A stretch of DNA of 64,000 nt from JASLBX01 sp036373915 (GTDB lineage: Bacteria; Actinomycetota; Actinomycetes; Jiangellales; Jiangellaceae), in contig DASUUU010000159.1 of NCBI GenBank assembly GCA_036373915.1, forward strand, positions 22,920-86,919, in the 5' to 3' direction. Each line of letters opens with the position of its first letter. Positions within the stretch are counted from its first letter, which is position 1. Positions 47,523 to 55,554 of this stretch are shown here, in pieces. The notes below the pieces were generated by a model. It worked only from the letters and a program-made list of their open reading frames with translations, was not told the origin of the DNA and made no database searches. The position numbers and the translations under genes were made by a program.

Positions 47523-48779
47523 GTGAACACCAGTGAGACGGTCGAGCTCACCGGGCATCTGATCGACACCGAGCAGTTGTCGCGGATTCTCGACGATATC
47601 GGCGAGTACGGCGGCGAGTTCACCATCGACAGGTTCGACGTCGGCCATGCGGCCACCGACGAATCGCACGCCGTGCTGACCGTGTCCGCCGCCGACTCGT
47701 CCGAGCTTGCGCGGTTGCTCATGCGGCTGCAGACCCACGGCGTGAACCTCGTGCACCCAGGCGAGGCGACGATCCGCGAGGTCACCCAGGACGGCGTGTT
47801 CCCTGACGACTTCTACTCCACCACCAACCTCGATACGACGGTGCGGATCGGCTCGACGTGGATCGAGGTCGAGCAGCCCGAGATGGACTGCGGTCTGCTG
47901 GTGTGGGACGACTCCGGCCGTACGCGGGTGCGAACCATCCCGGTCAGCGAGGTCGAGGCCGGCGACCGGGTGGTGTGCGGTGCGTCGGGCGTGCGCGTGC
48001 GACCCGTCACTCCACCGACCACGGGACCGACTGCCGGGCACGTGTTCGAGTTCATGCAGTCCGGCGTCTCATCGGAGAAGCCGCAGGCATTGCTGGTGCG
48101 TCAGATCGCCGAGCAGATGCGCGCGGTCGAGGACGCCGGTGAACGAATCCTCTGGGTGTGCGGGCCGGCCGTCGTGCACACCGGCGCCGCACCTGCGATG
48201 GTCGCGCTGGTCCAGGCCGGCTACGTGGACGTGCTGTTCGGGGGCAACGCCATCGCCACCCATGACATCGAGGCCGCGTTGTACGGGACGTCGCTGGGCG
48301 TCGACCTGGCGCGGGGACGCGGCGTTGAGCACGGCCACGAGCACCACATCCGGGCGATCAACCGGATCCGGGCCTGCGGATCGATCCAGGCCGCCGTGGA
48401 CCAGGGCGTGTTGACCGGTGGCGTGATGCATGCGCTCGTGACCGCGGGCAAGGACTTCGTACTGGTGGGTTCCCCGCGCGACGACGGACCCTTGCCGGAC
48501 GTGTACACCGACGTCATCGAGGGTCAGCGGGCGATGCGGGCCGCGTTACCAGGTGTCGGGTTCGCGATCATGGTGGCCACCATGCTGCATTCGGTCGCCA
48601 CCGGTAACCTGCTGCCGGCCTCCGTTCCGCTCGTGTGCGTCGACATCAATCCGGCGACTGTCACGAAGCTGGCCGATCGCGGCTCGTCACAGGCCAGAGG
48701 TGTGGTGACCGACGTCGGGCTGTTCCTCGAGCAGTTGGCGCTCGAACTGGTGCCCGATTACCGCTCAGCGCGTAACTAG
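47523..48779 (+). CDS. TIGR00300/LOR-SDH-type protein, archaeal-type ornithine cyclodeaminase-like
   Basis: A 418-residue protein. The N-terminal ~100 residues form the LOR/SDH bifunctional conserved region ('VELTGHLIDTEQLSRILDDI' and 'LLMRLQTHGVNLVHPGEATI'). 'DCGLLVWDD' lies in the middle, and the C-terminal part has 'ALVQAGYVDVLFGGNAIATH' and 'VCVDINPATVTKLADRGS'. The same architecture occurs in archaeal proteins shown to act as ornithine cyclodeaminase and in the C-terminal half of cyanobacterial arginine dihydrolase/ornithine cyclodeaminase. No dihydrolase domain is present here. It would convert ornithine to proline and ammonia if the assignment holds. Uncommon in bacteria; confident as family, moderate as activity. 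Confidence 0.72.
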   Translation: MNTSETVELTGHLIDTEQLSRILDDIGEYGGEFTIDRFDVGHAATDESHAVLTVSAADSSELARLLMRLQTHGVNLVHPGEATIREVTQDGVFPDDFYSTTNLDTTVRIGSTWIEVEQPEMDCGLLVWDDSGRTRVRTIPVSEVEAGDRVVCGASGVRVRPVTPPTTGPTAGHVFEFMQSGVSSEKPQALLVRQIAEQMRAVEDAGERILWVCGPAVVHTGAAPAMVALVQAGYVDVLFGGNAIATHDIEAALYGTSLGVDLARGRGVEHGHEHHIRAINRIRACGSIQAAVDQGVLTGGVMHALVTAGKDFVLVGSPRDDGPLPDVYTDVIEGQRAMRAALPGVGFAIMVATMLHSVATGNLLPASVPLVCVDINPATVTKLADRGSSQARGVVTDVGLFLEQLALELVPDYRSARN

Positions 48780-49463
48780 ATCCGCGCCCGGCGGTACCTC
48801 GAGGTCTGCCACGACCGGCCGATGATCACTCGCCACCTCCGCGTCGGGTCCGGCTACGACCCAGCAGTCCTGGATCACCGCCGGACCCCGGACGAAGACC
48901 CCGTCGATCCGGCGTCGCGGGTTGCTGGCACTGAACGTGGGACCGTTCCGCTCCGCTCCAGCGTCGGTGAACTCGGCCGAGAGCGCTTGCCAGGTCGGCA
49001 TGTCAGGGGTCTCGTTGATGTCGCCGGCCACGATCGTCACCGGTGATTCGTACCGGTTCACCAGGCTCAGAATCTCGCGCCGGTGCCGTGGCCGTTCGTC
49101 GGCGTCCAGCCCGAGGTGAACGCTCGCGACAGTGCACCAGGCCCCTGCCTTGTGGATCCTGGCCGCAACCACACCGCGACGGATCTGACGCGGTGTTCGG
49201 CTCAGCCGGTACTCGATCACGCTCGACACGTCGACCCGATGGGCGGCGAGCATGGCGACCCCGTTGGCCGCCCGTCCCCCGCCGACATATAGCAGCCCGG
49301 CTTCCCGGGCGAGCGCCGCATTCTTGGATCTCCACCTGAAGAACCGCGGAGCCTCCTGAACGCACACCACGTCGGCGTCGAGCTCGCGGAGTACCCGGAT
49401 GGCGGCCGGGCGCTCGTCGCGTAGCGACCGGACGTTGTAGGCCACGACCCTGAGCTTGACCAC
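48765..49463 (-). CDS. endonuclease/exonuclease/phosphatase (EEP) family protein
   Basis: A 232-residue EEP-superfamily hydrolase. It has 'LRVVAYNVRSLRD' (first Asn), 'DADVVCVQEAPR' (metal Glu), 'VASVHLGLDADER', 'VTIVAGDINETPD' (GDxN) and 'VASDHRPVVADLE' (SDHxP), the complete active site for Mg-dependent phosphodiester cleavage. The substrate could be nucleic acid or phospholipid. The GTG at 49463 is chosen because the coding pattern stops there and palindrome C lies just upstream. Its 3' end overlaps the cyclodeaminase-like gene by 15 bases. Confidence 0.8.
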   Translation of the reverse strand: MVKLRVVAYNVRSLRDERPAAIRVLRELDADVVCVQEAPRFFRWRSKNAALAREAGLLYVGGGRAANGVAMLAAHRVDVSSVIEYRLSRTPRQIRRGVVAARIHKAGAWCTVASVHLGLDADERPRHRREILSLVNRYESPVTIVAGDINETPDMPTWQALSAEFTDAGAERNGPTFSASNPRRRIDGVFVRGPAVIQDCWVVAGPDAEVASDHRPVVADLEVPPGADLVTR

Positions 49464-49486
49464 GACTGCCGAGCCTAACCCCTCGC

Positions 49487-49588
49487 GTTGATCATGCAAA
49501 AGTGGGGCGACACGCTGAAATGTCCGACTTCGCCGCATGCTCGCCGCCCGAGCCGACCGGCGTGTCGCACCACTTTTGCATGATCGGC
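49487..49588. repeat. long palindrome, copy C of the TGATCATGCAA element family
   Basis: Left arm 49487-49516 (TTGATCATGCAAAAG then GCGACACGC) and right arm 49559-49588 are reverse complements with only a few mismatches around a 42-base centre. The right arm ends three bases before the glucokinase stop codon, so the structure lies immediately 3' of that gene and 5' of the EEP gene. Confidence 0.8.
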
Positions 49589-49591
49589 GGC

Positions 49592-50533
49592 TTAGATGCG
49601 CGCGAGGTCGGCCGCGCCGACGATGCCGGCCTCGTTGCCCAGCGTGGCCACCCTTATCTCCGCCTCCGGGCGGTGTCCCTTGCCGGTGACGTTGGCCGAG
49701 TACGCCTCGCGGGCGGGCTCGAGCAGCAAGGCTCCGGCCGCGGACACGCCGCCGCCGATGACGAACACCGCGGGATCGAGCAGGGCGGTAAGGGACGCCA
49801 GCGCCTCCCCGAGCCACCGGCCGAGACCGGCCAGCAACGACAGCGCCAGCTCGTCGCCCTCCCCGGCCGCCATCGTGACCGCCGGGCCGGTGATCATCAT
49901 CGGATCGCCACCGGCAAGTTCCAGCAGCCTGCCGGCCGCTAGCGGATCGGCCGTCGCCGCCGCCCGTGCCTCGCGGACCAGCGCGCTGCCGCTCGCATAC
50001 TGCTCCAGGCAGCCGAGGTTCCCGCAGCCGCAGAGGTGCCCACCAGGGACCACGCGCATGTGGCCGATCTCCGCACCGATGCCGTGCGCGCCTCTGTAGA
50101 GCGCGCCGGCCAGCACCAGACCGCCGCCGACTCCGGTGCCGATGGTCACGCAGACCATATCGTTGACGTCCTCGGCCGCACCGAACCGGAACTCCGCCCA
50201 CGCCGCAGCATTGGCGTCGTTCTCCACCACTGACGGCAGACCCGTCGCGGCGGTCACATGATCGCGAACCGGCACGTCACGCCAGGCCAAGTTCGGCGCG
50301 AACAGAGCCGTCGACCGTTCGGCATCGACGAACCCGGCCGTTCCCACTCCGACCGCCGCCACGTCGTATCCCTCGGCAAGCTCCCGCACCACGGCAACGA
50401 CCTCGTCGACCGTCGCGGCCGGATCGGTGAACGGAGTGTCGCGCCGGGTGCGAGAAATGATCTTTCCCGAGTCGTCGACCACTCCCCCCGCGATCTTCGT
50501 ACCTCCGACGTCGACGCCGATGGCAAGGGCCAT
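49592..50533 (-). CDS. ROK-family glucokinase
   Basis: A 313-residue sugar kinase. The phosphate loop 'IGVDVGGTKIAGGVVDDSG', catalytic Asp in 'VVENDANAAAWAEFRFGA', 'VCVTIGTGVGGGLVLAGALY' and the zinc motif 'CGCGNLGCLEQYASG' identify a ROK glucokinase like streptomycete GlkA, which phosphorylates glucose with ATP and mediates carbon catabolite control in Streptomyces. It has one base between its start and the stop of the SRPBCC gene upstream, so they are coupled. The same neighbourhood (glucokinase next to SRPBCC protein) exists in Streptomyces. Confidence 0.9.
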   Translation of the reverse strand: MALAIGVDVGGTKIAGGVVDDSGKIISRTRRDTPFTDPAATVDEVVAVVRELAEGYDVAAVGVGTAGFVDAERSTALFAPNLAWRDVPVRDHVTAATGLPSVVENDANAAAWAEFRFGAAEDVNDMVCVTIGTGVGGGLVLAGALYRGAHGIGAEIGHMRVVPGGHLCGCGNLGCLEQYASGSALVREARAAATADPLAAGRLLELAGGDPMMITGPAVTMAAGEGDELALSLLAGLGRWLGEALASLTALLDPAVFVIGGGVSAAGALLLEPAREAYSANVTGKGHRPEAEIRVATLGNEAGIVGAADLARI

Positions 50534-50534
50534 C

Positions 50535-50975
50535 TCAGCCCTCCACCCTCTTCTTAAGTTCCTTGAGAGCAGTGTCGATGATCACCTTTTCGGCCTTGCG
50601 CTTCATCAGGCCCAGAAGCGGGATCGCGATTTCGACGCTGAGCTGGTACGTGACCTCTGTACTGTTCTCACCCGCCGGCACCAGGCGGTACGACCCGTCC
50701 ATCGCCTTGAGCAGCCCGCCTTCCACGAGAGTCCAGCGCACTTCTGAGTCGTCGTCCCATTCGTACGACAACGTGTAGGTGTCCTTGATCGCACCCGCGT
50801 CCAGGACGAACCGCGCTTCCGCAGGTCGCTCGGCCTCGTCGTCGTACACCGTGAGGATCTCGACCTGCTTGACCGAAGCAGTCCATTCCGGGTACGCCTC
50901 GAGGTCGGCGATCACCGCCATCACCTCGGCCGGTGGGGCATCGATGGAGATACTCGAAGTCGTTTGCTCGGCCAT
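50535..50975 (-). CDS. SRPBCC-family protein
   Basis: A 146-residue START/polyketide-cyclase-like protein. It begins 'SSISIDAPPAEVMAVIADLE' and 'YPEWTASVKQVEIL', the usual first helices and strand of the Bet v1-like hydrophobic pocket, and ends in a long helix ('KAEKVIIDTALKELKKRVEG'). It resembles Rv2185c. Ligand unknown; probably a lipid or hydrophobic metabolite. Precedes the glucokinase gene in a tightly spaced minus-strand operon. Confidence 0.82.
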   Translation of the reverse strand: MAEQTTSSISIDAPPAEVMAVIADLEAYPEWTASVKQVEILTVYDDEAERPAEARFVLDAGAIKDTYTLSYEWDDDSEVRWTLVEGGLLKAMDGSYRLVPAGENSTEVTYQLSVEIAIPLLGLMKRKAEKVIIDTALKELKKRVEG

Positions 50976-51033
50976 GGCTCGTCCCTCGTCGCCAGCGTCG
51001 TCGCTTGTGTCCGCCTATGGTGGCGATGCGACC

Positions 51034-51423
51034 CTATCGGTCCTGGTAGGCGCGCGGCGCGCCGCATGGCCGATCCCGCTCGAGGTCGTCCTTCAGAGCG
51101 TGGATCCGGCGCTTGTAGCCGCGTACGAAGGACTCGCGGAGCCGCGGTATCCGGCGAGCCGGCATGGGGTGCACCGGATCGGCCCGCAGGAACCAGTGGA
51201 CGATCACTCCGTCCCGCCACGGCTCCAGCCAAACCTCCGCCGACCCGCACAGCGCGCCGCCGACGGTCCAGTGGATCCCCTTGCTCCCCCTGTCACGGGA
51301 GACCCTGAGGGCGAGCTCGGGCCACCACTCGCGGCACAGCACCGGGTCGGCGAACCTGGCCGCCAGCTCGGCGGGGTCGGCGACGACGAACGACTCGTCG
51401 ATGATGTCGATCGCCGGCGCCAT
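51034..51423 (-). CDS. SRPBCC-family protein, second copy
   Basis: A 129-residue START-like domain protein distinct from its neighbour. 'IIDESFVVADPAELAARFAD', 'CREWWPELALRVSRDRGSKG', 'AEVWLEPWRDGVIVHWFLRA' and a Arg-rich C-terminus ('RGYKRRIHALKDDLERDR') are seen. Similar proteins are annotated as polyketide cyclase/dehydrase in Streptomyces in this same neighbourhood. It lies 58 bases before the other SRPBCC gene. The start is the ATG at 51423; the longer frame extends into the divergent kinase gene and is not credible. Confidence 0.75.
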   Translation of the reverse strand: MAPAIDIIDESFVVADPAELAARFADPVLCREWWPELALRVSRDRGSKGIHWTVGGALCGSAEVWLEPWRDGVIVHWFLRADPVHPMPARRIPRLRESFVRGYKRRIHALKDDLERDRPCGAPRAYQDR

Positions 51424-51508
51424 GACAACACCATAACGAGCCGGAAGATCGGCGCGATCCCACCCTGTTGCGGCAGACTTGCCGCATGCGTAGCGGTCGG
51501 CTACGAGG

Positions 51509-53092
51509 ATGGACCGAGACGTGACCGCACTGGGAGGCCACCCGCTCGACGAACGCCACTGGCGGGCCGTTGCCGTGGCGCGTCCGGGCCTGCTCGCGCT
51601 CGTGGTGGCCCTTACGGCCGCAGCGCGCCATGACATCAGCAGCCCGTGGTGGCTCGTCGCCCTGGCGCTCGTGGCGATCACGGCAGGTCTCACCCAGCGC
51701 GCTCTCCCGTACGCATGGCCCCAGGCGACGGCGGAAATGGCCGCGGCCGCGGTGATCGTCGGGTTGGGCATGCGCGAGTCCTACCTCGGCCTGCCGTACC
51801 TGCTGGTCCCGGCGTTAGCCGGTGGCCTCGCAGCCAGCGTCAGCGGCGCCGCGTTGGGCACCGGCGCAGGCACGGCGGGCCTGCTCATCGGGCTGGTCAT
51901 GCGACCTACCGCGCTGGACGCAGCCAGTCTGGTAAGTATCGCTCCGTGGGTTCCGATGATCTTCGCCACCGGACTCGTCGGTGCCTGGGTGCGCCGCCAG
52001 CAGACCGAGCGCCCGGCCGACGTCACGCGATATGGCGCGGCCTACCGGCTGCTCTCCGAGCTACGGGTCGTGTCGCGTCGGCTGTCCGGCGGGCTGGATC
52101 CTGTCACTCTTGCCAACGGCCTGCTCGACGATGTCCGCAGCCGCACCAATGCGCGACGCGCCGCCCTGCTCGTGCGCCGCGAGGGTCGCATGCTGTTGCC
52201 GCTCGCCCGCCGCGGCGGCGACGACACGTGGCTGGCCAAGGCCGAGCAAGACCCTCTGGTGCTGGACGCCTGGACGGCCGAGACGCCGGCCAGCGCGGCC
52301 AACCGCCGCCGCGGGCACCGGCTGGTCATCCCCCTGCGTGTAGGGAGCCGCACCATCGGGGCGGTCGTGGCGGACGTAGCGGATCCGGCGTCGCCTGACG
52401 ACCTTGCCCGGCTCGCCCGGTCGACGGACGACGGTGCGCTGCGACTGGAGACGGCCCTGCTGTTCGACGAAGTGCGTGAGATAGCCACCCGGGAAGAGCG
52501 CCACCGGCTCGCCCGCGAGATTCACGACGGGATCGCCCAGGAGCTCGCGTCGCTGGGTTATCTGATCGATGACCTGCAAGCCCGCGCCAGAGATGCCGAT
52601 CTACGCTCGCTGGCGATCACCCTGCGCAAGGAGGTCACACGCATCCTGTCCGACCTGCGGCACTCCATCTTCGATCTGCGTAGTGACGTTCCGGACGATG
52701 TCGGGATCGGAACGGCTCTGGCGGGTTACGCTCGCCAGGTGGGATCGCAGACCGGGCTCACCGTACATCTGGTCCATGAGGAGTCGCGTGAGCGGCTCCG
52801 TCCAGAGGTCGAAGCCGAACTGCTCCGGATCGGCCAGGAAGCCATCACCAATGTCCGCAAACACGCCAGCGCCCGCAACCTATGGGTGACGGTGGCGGTC
52901 AATCCGCCCTCGGCACGAGTGCAGGTCGCGGATGACGGCGTCGGGCTCGGCGTCCGGGCACGCGATCGCTACGGGCTCGACATCATGGCCGAACGGGCCA
53001 GGCGCGTCGGGGCAACATTGTTGATCGAAAACCGGCCCGAGGGGGGTACCGTCGTTGATGTGTCCCTAGGGGTCGATGAGGGGAAGCGATAG
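51509..53092 (+). CDS. NarL-type sensor histidine kinase with GAF-like domain
   Basis: A 527-residue membrane kinase. About five hydrophobic segments fill residues 25-165, without a large extracellular loop. A GAF-like domain follows (about 180-320). The HisKA_3 motif with the phospho-His is 'REIHDGIAQELASLG'. The ATPase has 'LLRIGQEAITNVRKHA', 'VADDGVGLG' and 'YGLDIMAERARRVGA'. The stop overlaps the start of the LuxR-type regulator by one base (TAGTG). Signal unknown; internal sensing of a membrane or cytoplasmic cue is suggested by the domain plan. The ATG at 51509 has GAGG close upstream. Confidence 0.87.
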   Translation: MDRDVTALGGHPLDERHWRAVAVARPGLLALVVALTAAARHDISSPWWLVALALVAITAGLTQRALPYAWPQATAEMAAAAVIVGLGMRESYLGLPYLLVPALAGGLAASVSGAALGTGAGTAGLLIGLVMRPTALDAASLVSIAPWVPMIFATGLVGAWVRRQQTERPADVTRYGAAYRLLSELRVVSRRLSGGLDPVTLANGLLDDVRSRTNARRAALLVRREGRMLLPLARRGGDDTWLAKAEQDPLVLDAWTAETPASAANRRRGHRLVIPLRVGSRTIGAVVADVADPASPDDLARLARSTDDGALRLETALLFDEVREIATREERHRLAREIHDGIAQELASLGYLIDDLQARARDADLRSLAITLRKEVTRILSDLRHSIFDLRSDVPDDVGIGTALAGYARQVGSQTGLTVHLVHEESRERLRPEVEAELLRIGQEAITNVRKHASARNLWVTVAVNPPSARVQVADDGVGLGVRARDRYGLDIMAERARRVGATLLIENRPEGGTVVDVSLGVDEGKR

Positions 53093-53730
53093 TGCCGGCG
53101 ACGGTCCTGCTGGTCGACGACCACGAGCTGATCCGCCAGGGCTTGCGGCGGGCGTTCGAGCGTGACGCGGATTTCTCCGTGGCCGGCGAGGCGGGCACCC
53201 TCGCAGAAGCGGTGAGACTTGCCGAAACCCTGCGCCCCGACGTATGCGTCGTCGACGTCCGGTTGCCCGACGGCAACGGCCTCCAGCTCGCTCAGAAGCT
53301 GCGGCAAGCCCGCTCCGACGTCGGCATCGTGGTACTGACCATGTATGCCGGCGACGAGCAGATGTTCGCGGCTCTGGATGCCGGCGCTTCGGCGTTCGTC
53401 CCCAAGAGCGCACCGAGCGACGACGTGGTGGCTGCCGCGCGCCATGCCGCCGCGAAGCCGACCTCGTTCGTCGCCGACGATCTCGCCGCCGCCATGCATC
53501 GCCGCCTCAACCCGACCGGCCCGCAGCTGACCAGGCGCGAGCGAGAGGTTCTCGACCTGCTCGCCGAAGGCCTGGGAGTCGCCAGCATCGCCCGCAAGCT
53601 CTACATCAGTGAATCAACGACGAAGACACACGTATCCAAGCTCTACGACAAGCTCGGTGCGGCCAACCGGGCCCAGGCCATCATGGCGGCGGTGCGCGCC
53701 GGTCTGCTGGATGACACCGACGGGGAGTGA
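53092..53730 (+). CDS. NarL/LuxR-family response regulator
   Basis: A 212-residue regulator. The receiver has D55 ('VCVVDVRLPDGNG') with acidic 'LLVDDHE' and the Lys in 'AFVPKSAPS'. The LuxR-type helix-turn-helix near the C-terminus reads 'LTRREREVLDLLAEGLG' and 'ISESTTKTHVSKLYDKLG'. Cotranscribed with the kinase before it. The final codons (DTDGE and stop) form the first bases of a ~128-bp sequence that recurs 1.84 kb downstream, flanking the ArsR cassette. Confidence 0.9.
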   Translation: MPATVLLVDDHELIRQGLRRAFERDADFSVAGEAGTLAEAVRLAETLRPDVCVVDVRLPDGNGLQLAQKLRQARSDVGIVVLTMYAGDEQMFAALDAGASAFVPKSAPSDDVVAAARHAAAKPTSFVADDLAAAMHRRLNPTGPQLTRREREVLDLLAEGLGVASIARKLYISESTTKTHVSKLYDKLGAANRAQAIMAAVRAGLLDDTDGE

Positions 53731-53840
53731 GCGATCGGCCGCCGCCGGGCCGTTCGGGTGATACCGCAGTGCCCGGATGCCGGATCGCTGCCGGGAACCG
53801 ACCTGACACCGTAGAGCTGGGACGCGCGCTAGGGATCCGC
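53713..53840 (+). repeat. direct repeat, upstream copy flanking the ArsR/AHSA1/DHFR cassette
   Basis: 128 bases that match 55555-55683 with roughly 14 differences and one gap, counted by eye. The copy begins inside the last codons of the response regulator gene. A 75-base stretch (53841-53915) follows with nothing recognised before the DHFR-like gene. Confidence 0.85.
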
Positions 53841-53915
53841 AGGTGAACCGTCCGCCTGCCAACCGGGTGGGTGTTCCTTCGCGTTCGCCGCCCCCGTGTG
53901 TCTTCCGCCGTGTGC

Positions 53916-54536
53916 CTACCGCTCCCGGACGGCGTAGGTCAGGTGGGTCACCCTCGGGGAGGGCTCCGCGCGGACCGGCTCCAGGGCCACTCGGCCCGCG
54001 TCCACGCTCTCGAACAGGCGGACTCCATTGCCGAACAGCACGGGCGACAGCGCGATCGAGAACTCGTCGATCAGGCCGGCGTTCACGTACTCCAGGATCG
54101 TCGCGCCGCCGCCGGCGATGCGGACGTCGCGGTCGCCGGCGGCCTCGCGGGCCTGGTCGAGGGCGTGCTCGATGCCGTCGTTGACGAAATAGAAGGTGGT
54201 GCCGCCCGGCCGCTCCCAGGGGTCACGCTTGGTGTGCGTAACGACGAAGACCGGCGTGTGGAACGGCGCCTCCGCCGGCCACGCCTGCTCGCCGGCGTCG
54301 AACATCCGCTTGCCCATCACGCTGGCGCCGGTGCGCTCGAACGTCTCCCGCACGATGTCGTTGTCGCGCCCTTCCTCGCCGCCCTTGCCGAGCTTCAGGT
54401 TCTCCCGGAAGAACCGCTGCGGGAAGACCCACCGCTGCAGTTCCATCCACTGCCGCCCCATCAAGCCCCCGAGGGACTCGGGCGCCATGAAACCGTCCAG
54501 CGACATCGACACGCTGAAGAACACCTTCCCGGCCAT
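53916..54536 (-). CDS. dihydrofolate reductase-like (RibD C-terminal type) protein
   Basis: A 206-residue protein of the RibD_C/DHFR-like fold. It starts 'KVFFSVSMSLDGFMAPESLG', typical of this group, with 'GASVMGKRMFDAGEQAWP', 'PVFVVTHTKRDP', 'DVRIAGGGATILEYVNAGLI' and 'DEFSIALSPVLFGNGVRLFE'. Such proteins are NADPH-dependent reductases of uncertain substrate and not true folate enzymes. It is the last gene of a three-gene unit with an AHSA1 protein and an ArsR regulator; the ATG overlaps the previous stop by one base. The same trio recurs in many actinobacteria. Confidence 0.85.
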   Translation of the reverse strand: MAGKVFFSVSMSLDGFMAPESLGGLMGRQWMELQRWVFPQRFFRENLKLGKGGEEGRDNDIVRETFERTGASVMGKRMFDAGEQAWPAEAPFHTPVFVVTHTKRDPWERPGGTTFYFVNDGIEHALDQAREAAGDRDVRIAGGGATILEYVNAGLIDEFSIALSPVLFGNGVRLFESVDAGRVALEPVRAEPSPRVTHLTYAVRER

Positions 54537-55042
54537 CAGCCCGCCGCCCTCTTTCGCGCGAGGTCGGTGACGTAGGCAGCCAGGTTGCTCAGGGTCTGCT
54601 GGCCGCCCTCGATCGCGTGGTACTTCTCGACCGCCTCGTCGTGCAGTTCCTTGGTGGGGAACATCGTGCGCATCTCGATCCGGGTCGCCGCGCCGTCGGC
54701 GGCGAACGTGAGGACCGACTCGAAGGCGTTCGGGTCGCCGCGGGACTCACCGTGCAGCAGCGCAATCCGCTCCGGCGGGGCGATCTCGGTCCAGGTGATC
54801 CACTCGGAGTAGTCCGTCCCGTCCGGTCCGTGCATCACGAACTCCCACTCCCCGCCGACGCGGAACTCGAACGCCCGCGTGGTGGTCGTGAACCCCTCCG
54901 GTCCCCACCACCGCGACAAGTGCCGGACCTCGGTGAACGCCTCAAACACCAGCTCCCGCGGGGCGTCGATGACCCGGGATATCACGATCTCGCGGTCGGC
55001 CGTCGCGGACTGTGCCGGCACTCCTTGTCCCGTCGTACCCAT
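54536..55042 (-). CDS. AHSA1/SRPBCC-family protein
   Basis: A 168-residue activator-of-Hsp90-like START domain protein. 'ISRVIDAPRELVFEAFTEVR', 'LSRWWGPEGFTTT', 'VGGEWEFVMHGPDGTDY', 'ESVLTFAADGAATRIEMR' and 'LSNLAAYVTDL' are family landmarks. Usually encoded with an ArsR repressor, as here, where the repressor gene ends four bases before its start. Function unknown; ligand binding is likely. Confidence 0.87.
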   Translation of the reverse strand: MGTTGQGVPAQSATADREIVISRVIDAPRELVFEAFTEVRHLSRWWGPEGFTTTTRAFEFRVGGEWEFVMHGPDGTDYSEWITWTEIAPPERIALLHGESRGDPNAFESVLTFAADGAATRIEMRTMFPTKELHDEAVEKYHAIEGGQQTLSNLAAYVTDLARKRAAG

Positions 55043-55046
55043 TCAG

Positions 55047-55388
55047 CTACTCCTCCTGCCTTGCCTGCTTCAGGTCCTGCACGTACGCGTCCAGCCGGTC
55101 GAAGCTCTCGCTCCAGAATCGCTCGAACCCGCCGGTCCACTCGTGGACCGGCCGCAGCCCGCAGGCGTCAAGGCCGTACAGGCGCTGCTTGCCTGCCTTG
55201 CGATCCCGCACCAGCCCGACCTCCCGGAGCACCCGCAGGTGTTTGGACGCGCGCGGCTGGGCCATACCCAGCTCCCGCGCCAGCTCGGTCACCGGCCGCT
55301 CACCCGCCCGCAGCAGCACCAGGATCTCCCGGCGCTGCGACTCGGCGATCGCGTTGAAGACGTCCGACGTCGTCGCTGCTCGTGCCAT
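55047..55388 (-). CDS. ArsR-family winged-helix repressor
   Basis: A 113-residue ArsR-type regulator. 'VFNAIAESQRREILVLLRAG', 'VTELARELGMAQPRASKHLR' (recognition helix) and 'VLREVGLVRDRKAGKQRLYG' (wing) are clear. No Cys-rich metal site is present, so it belongs to the non-metal subgroup that controls AHSA1 genes. The promoter just upstream contains a palindrome between its -35 and -10 hexamers, which fits autoregulation of the three-gene unit. The ATG is six bases after the -10, hence leaderless. Confidence 0.88.
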   Translation of the reverse strand: MARAATTSDVFNAIAESQRREILVLLRAGERPVTELARELGMAQPRASKHLRVLREVGLVRDRKAGKQRLYGLDACGLRPVHEWTGGFERFWSESFDRLDAYVQDLKQARQEE

Positions 55389-55394
55389 GGGTCA

Positions 55395-55422
55395 ATCATA
55401 TGCCCATATCGGCATGTGTCAA
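55395..55422 (-). promoter_or_regulatory. ArsR-cassette promoter with operator palindrome in the spacer
   Basis: Minus strand: -35 TTGACA (55422-55417, perfect), 16-base spacer, -10 TATGAT (55400-55395), six bases, ATG. CATATGCC (55397-55404) and GGCATGTG (55411-55418) form an inverted repeat across the spacer and both hexamers. Confidence 0.8.
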
Positions 55423-55554
55423 GCTGGAGGAATCAGGCGGGCTTGTCCAAGGACCCGCACGCTGTCCTCCTTGCTGGTCCTTCGCCACGATCTAGCGTTT
55501 GCGCAGCTCAACGCGTTGCGCGTGCCCTCACTTCCGAATCGTGAGCCGAGTAAG
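55423..55554. other. intergenic remainder without recognised function
   Basis: Part of the 353-base gap between the ArsR promoter and the gene at 55742. No credible reading frame or strong hairpin was seen; G/C content appears similar to its surroundings. It borders the second direct repeat and may be junction sequence of the cassette. Confidence 0.4.
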
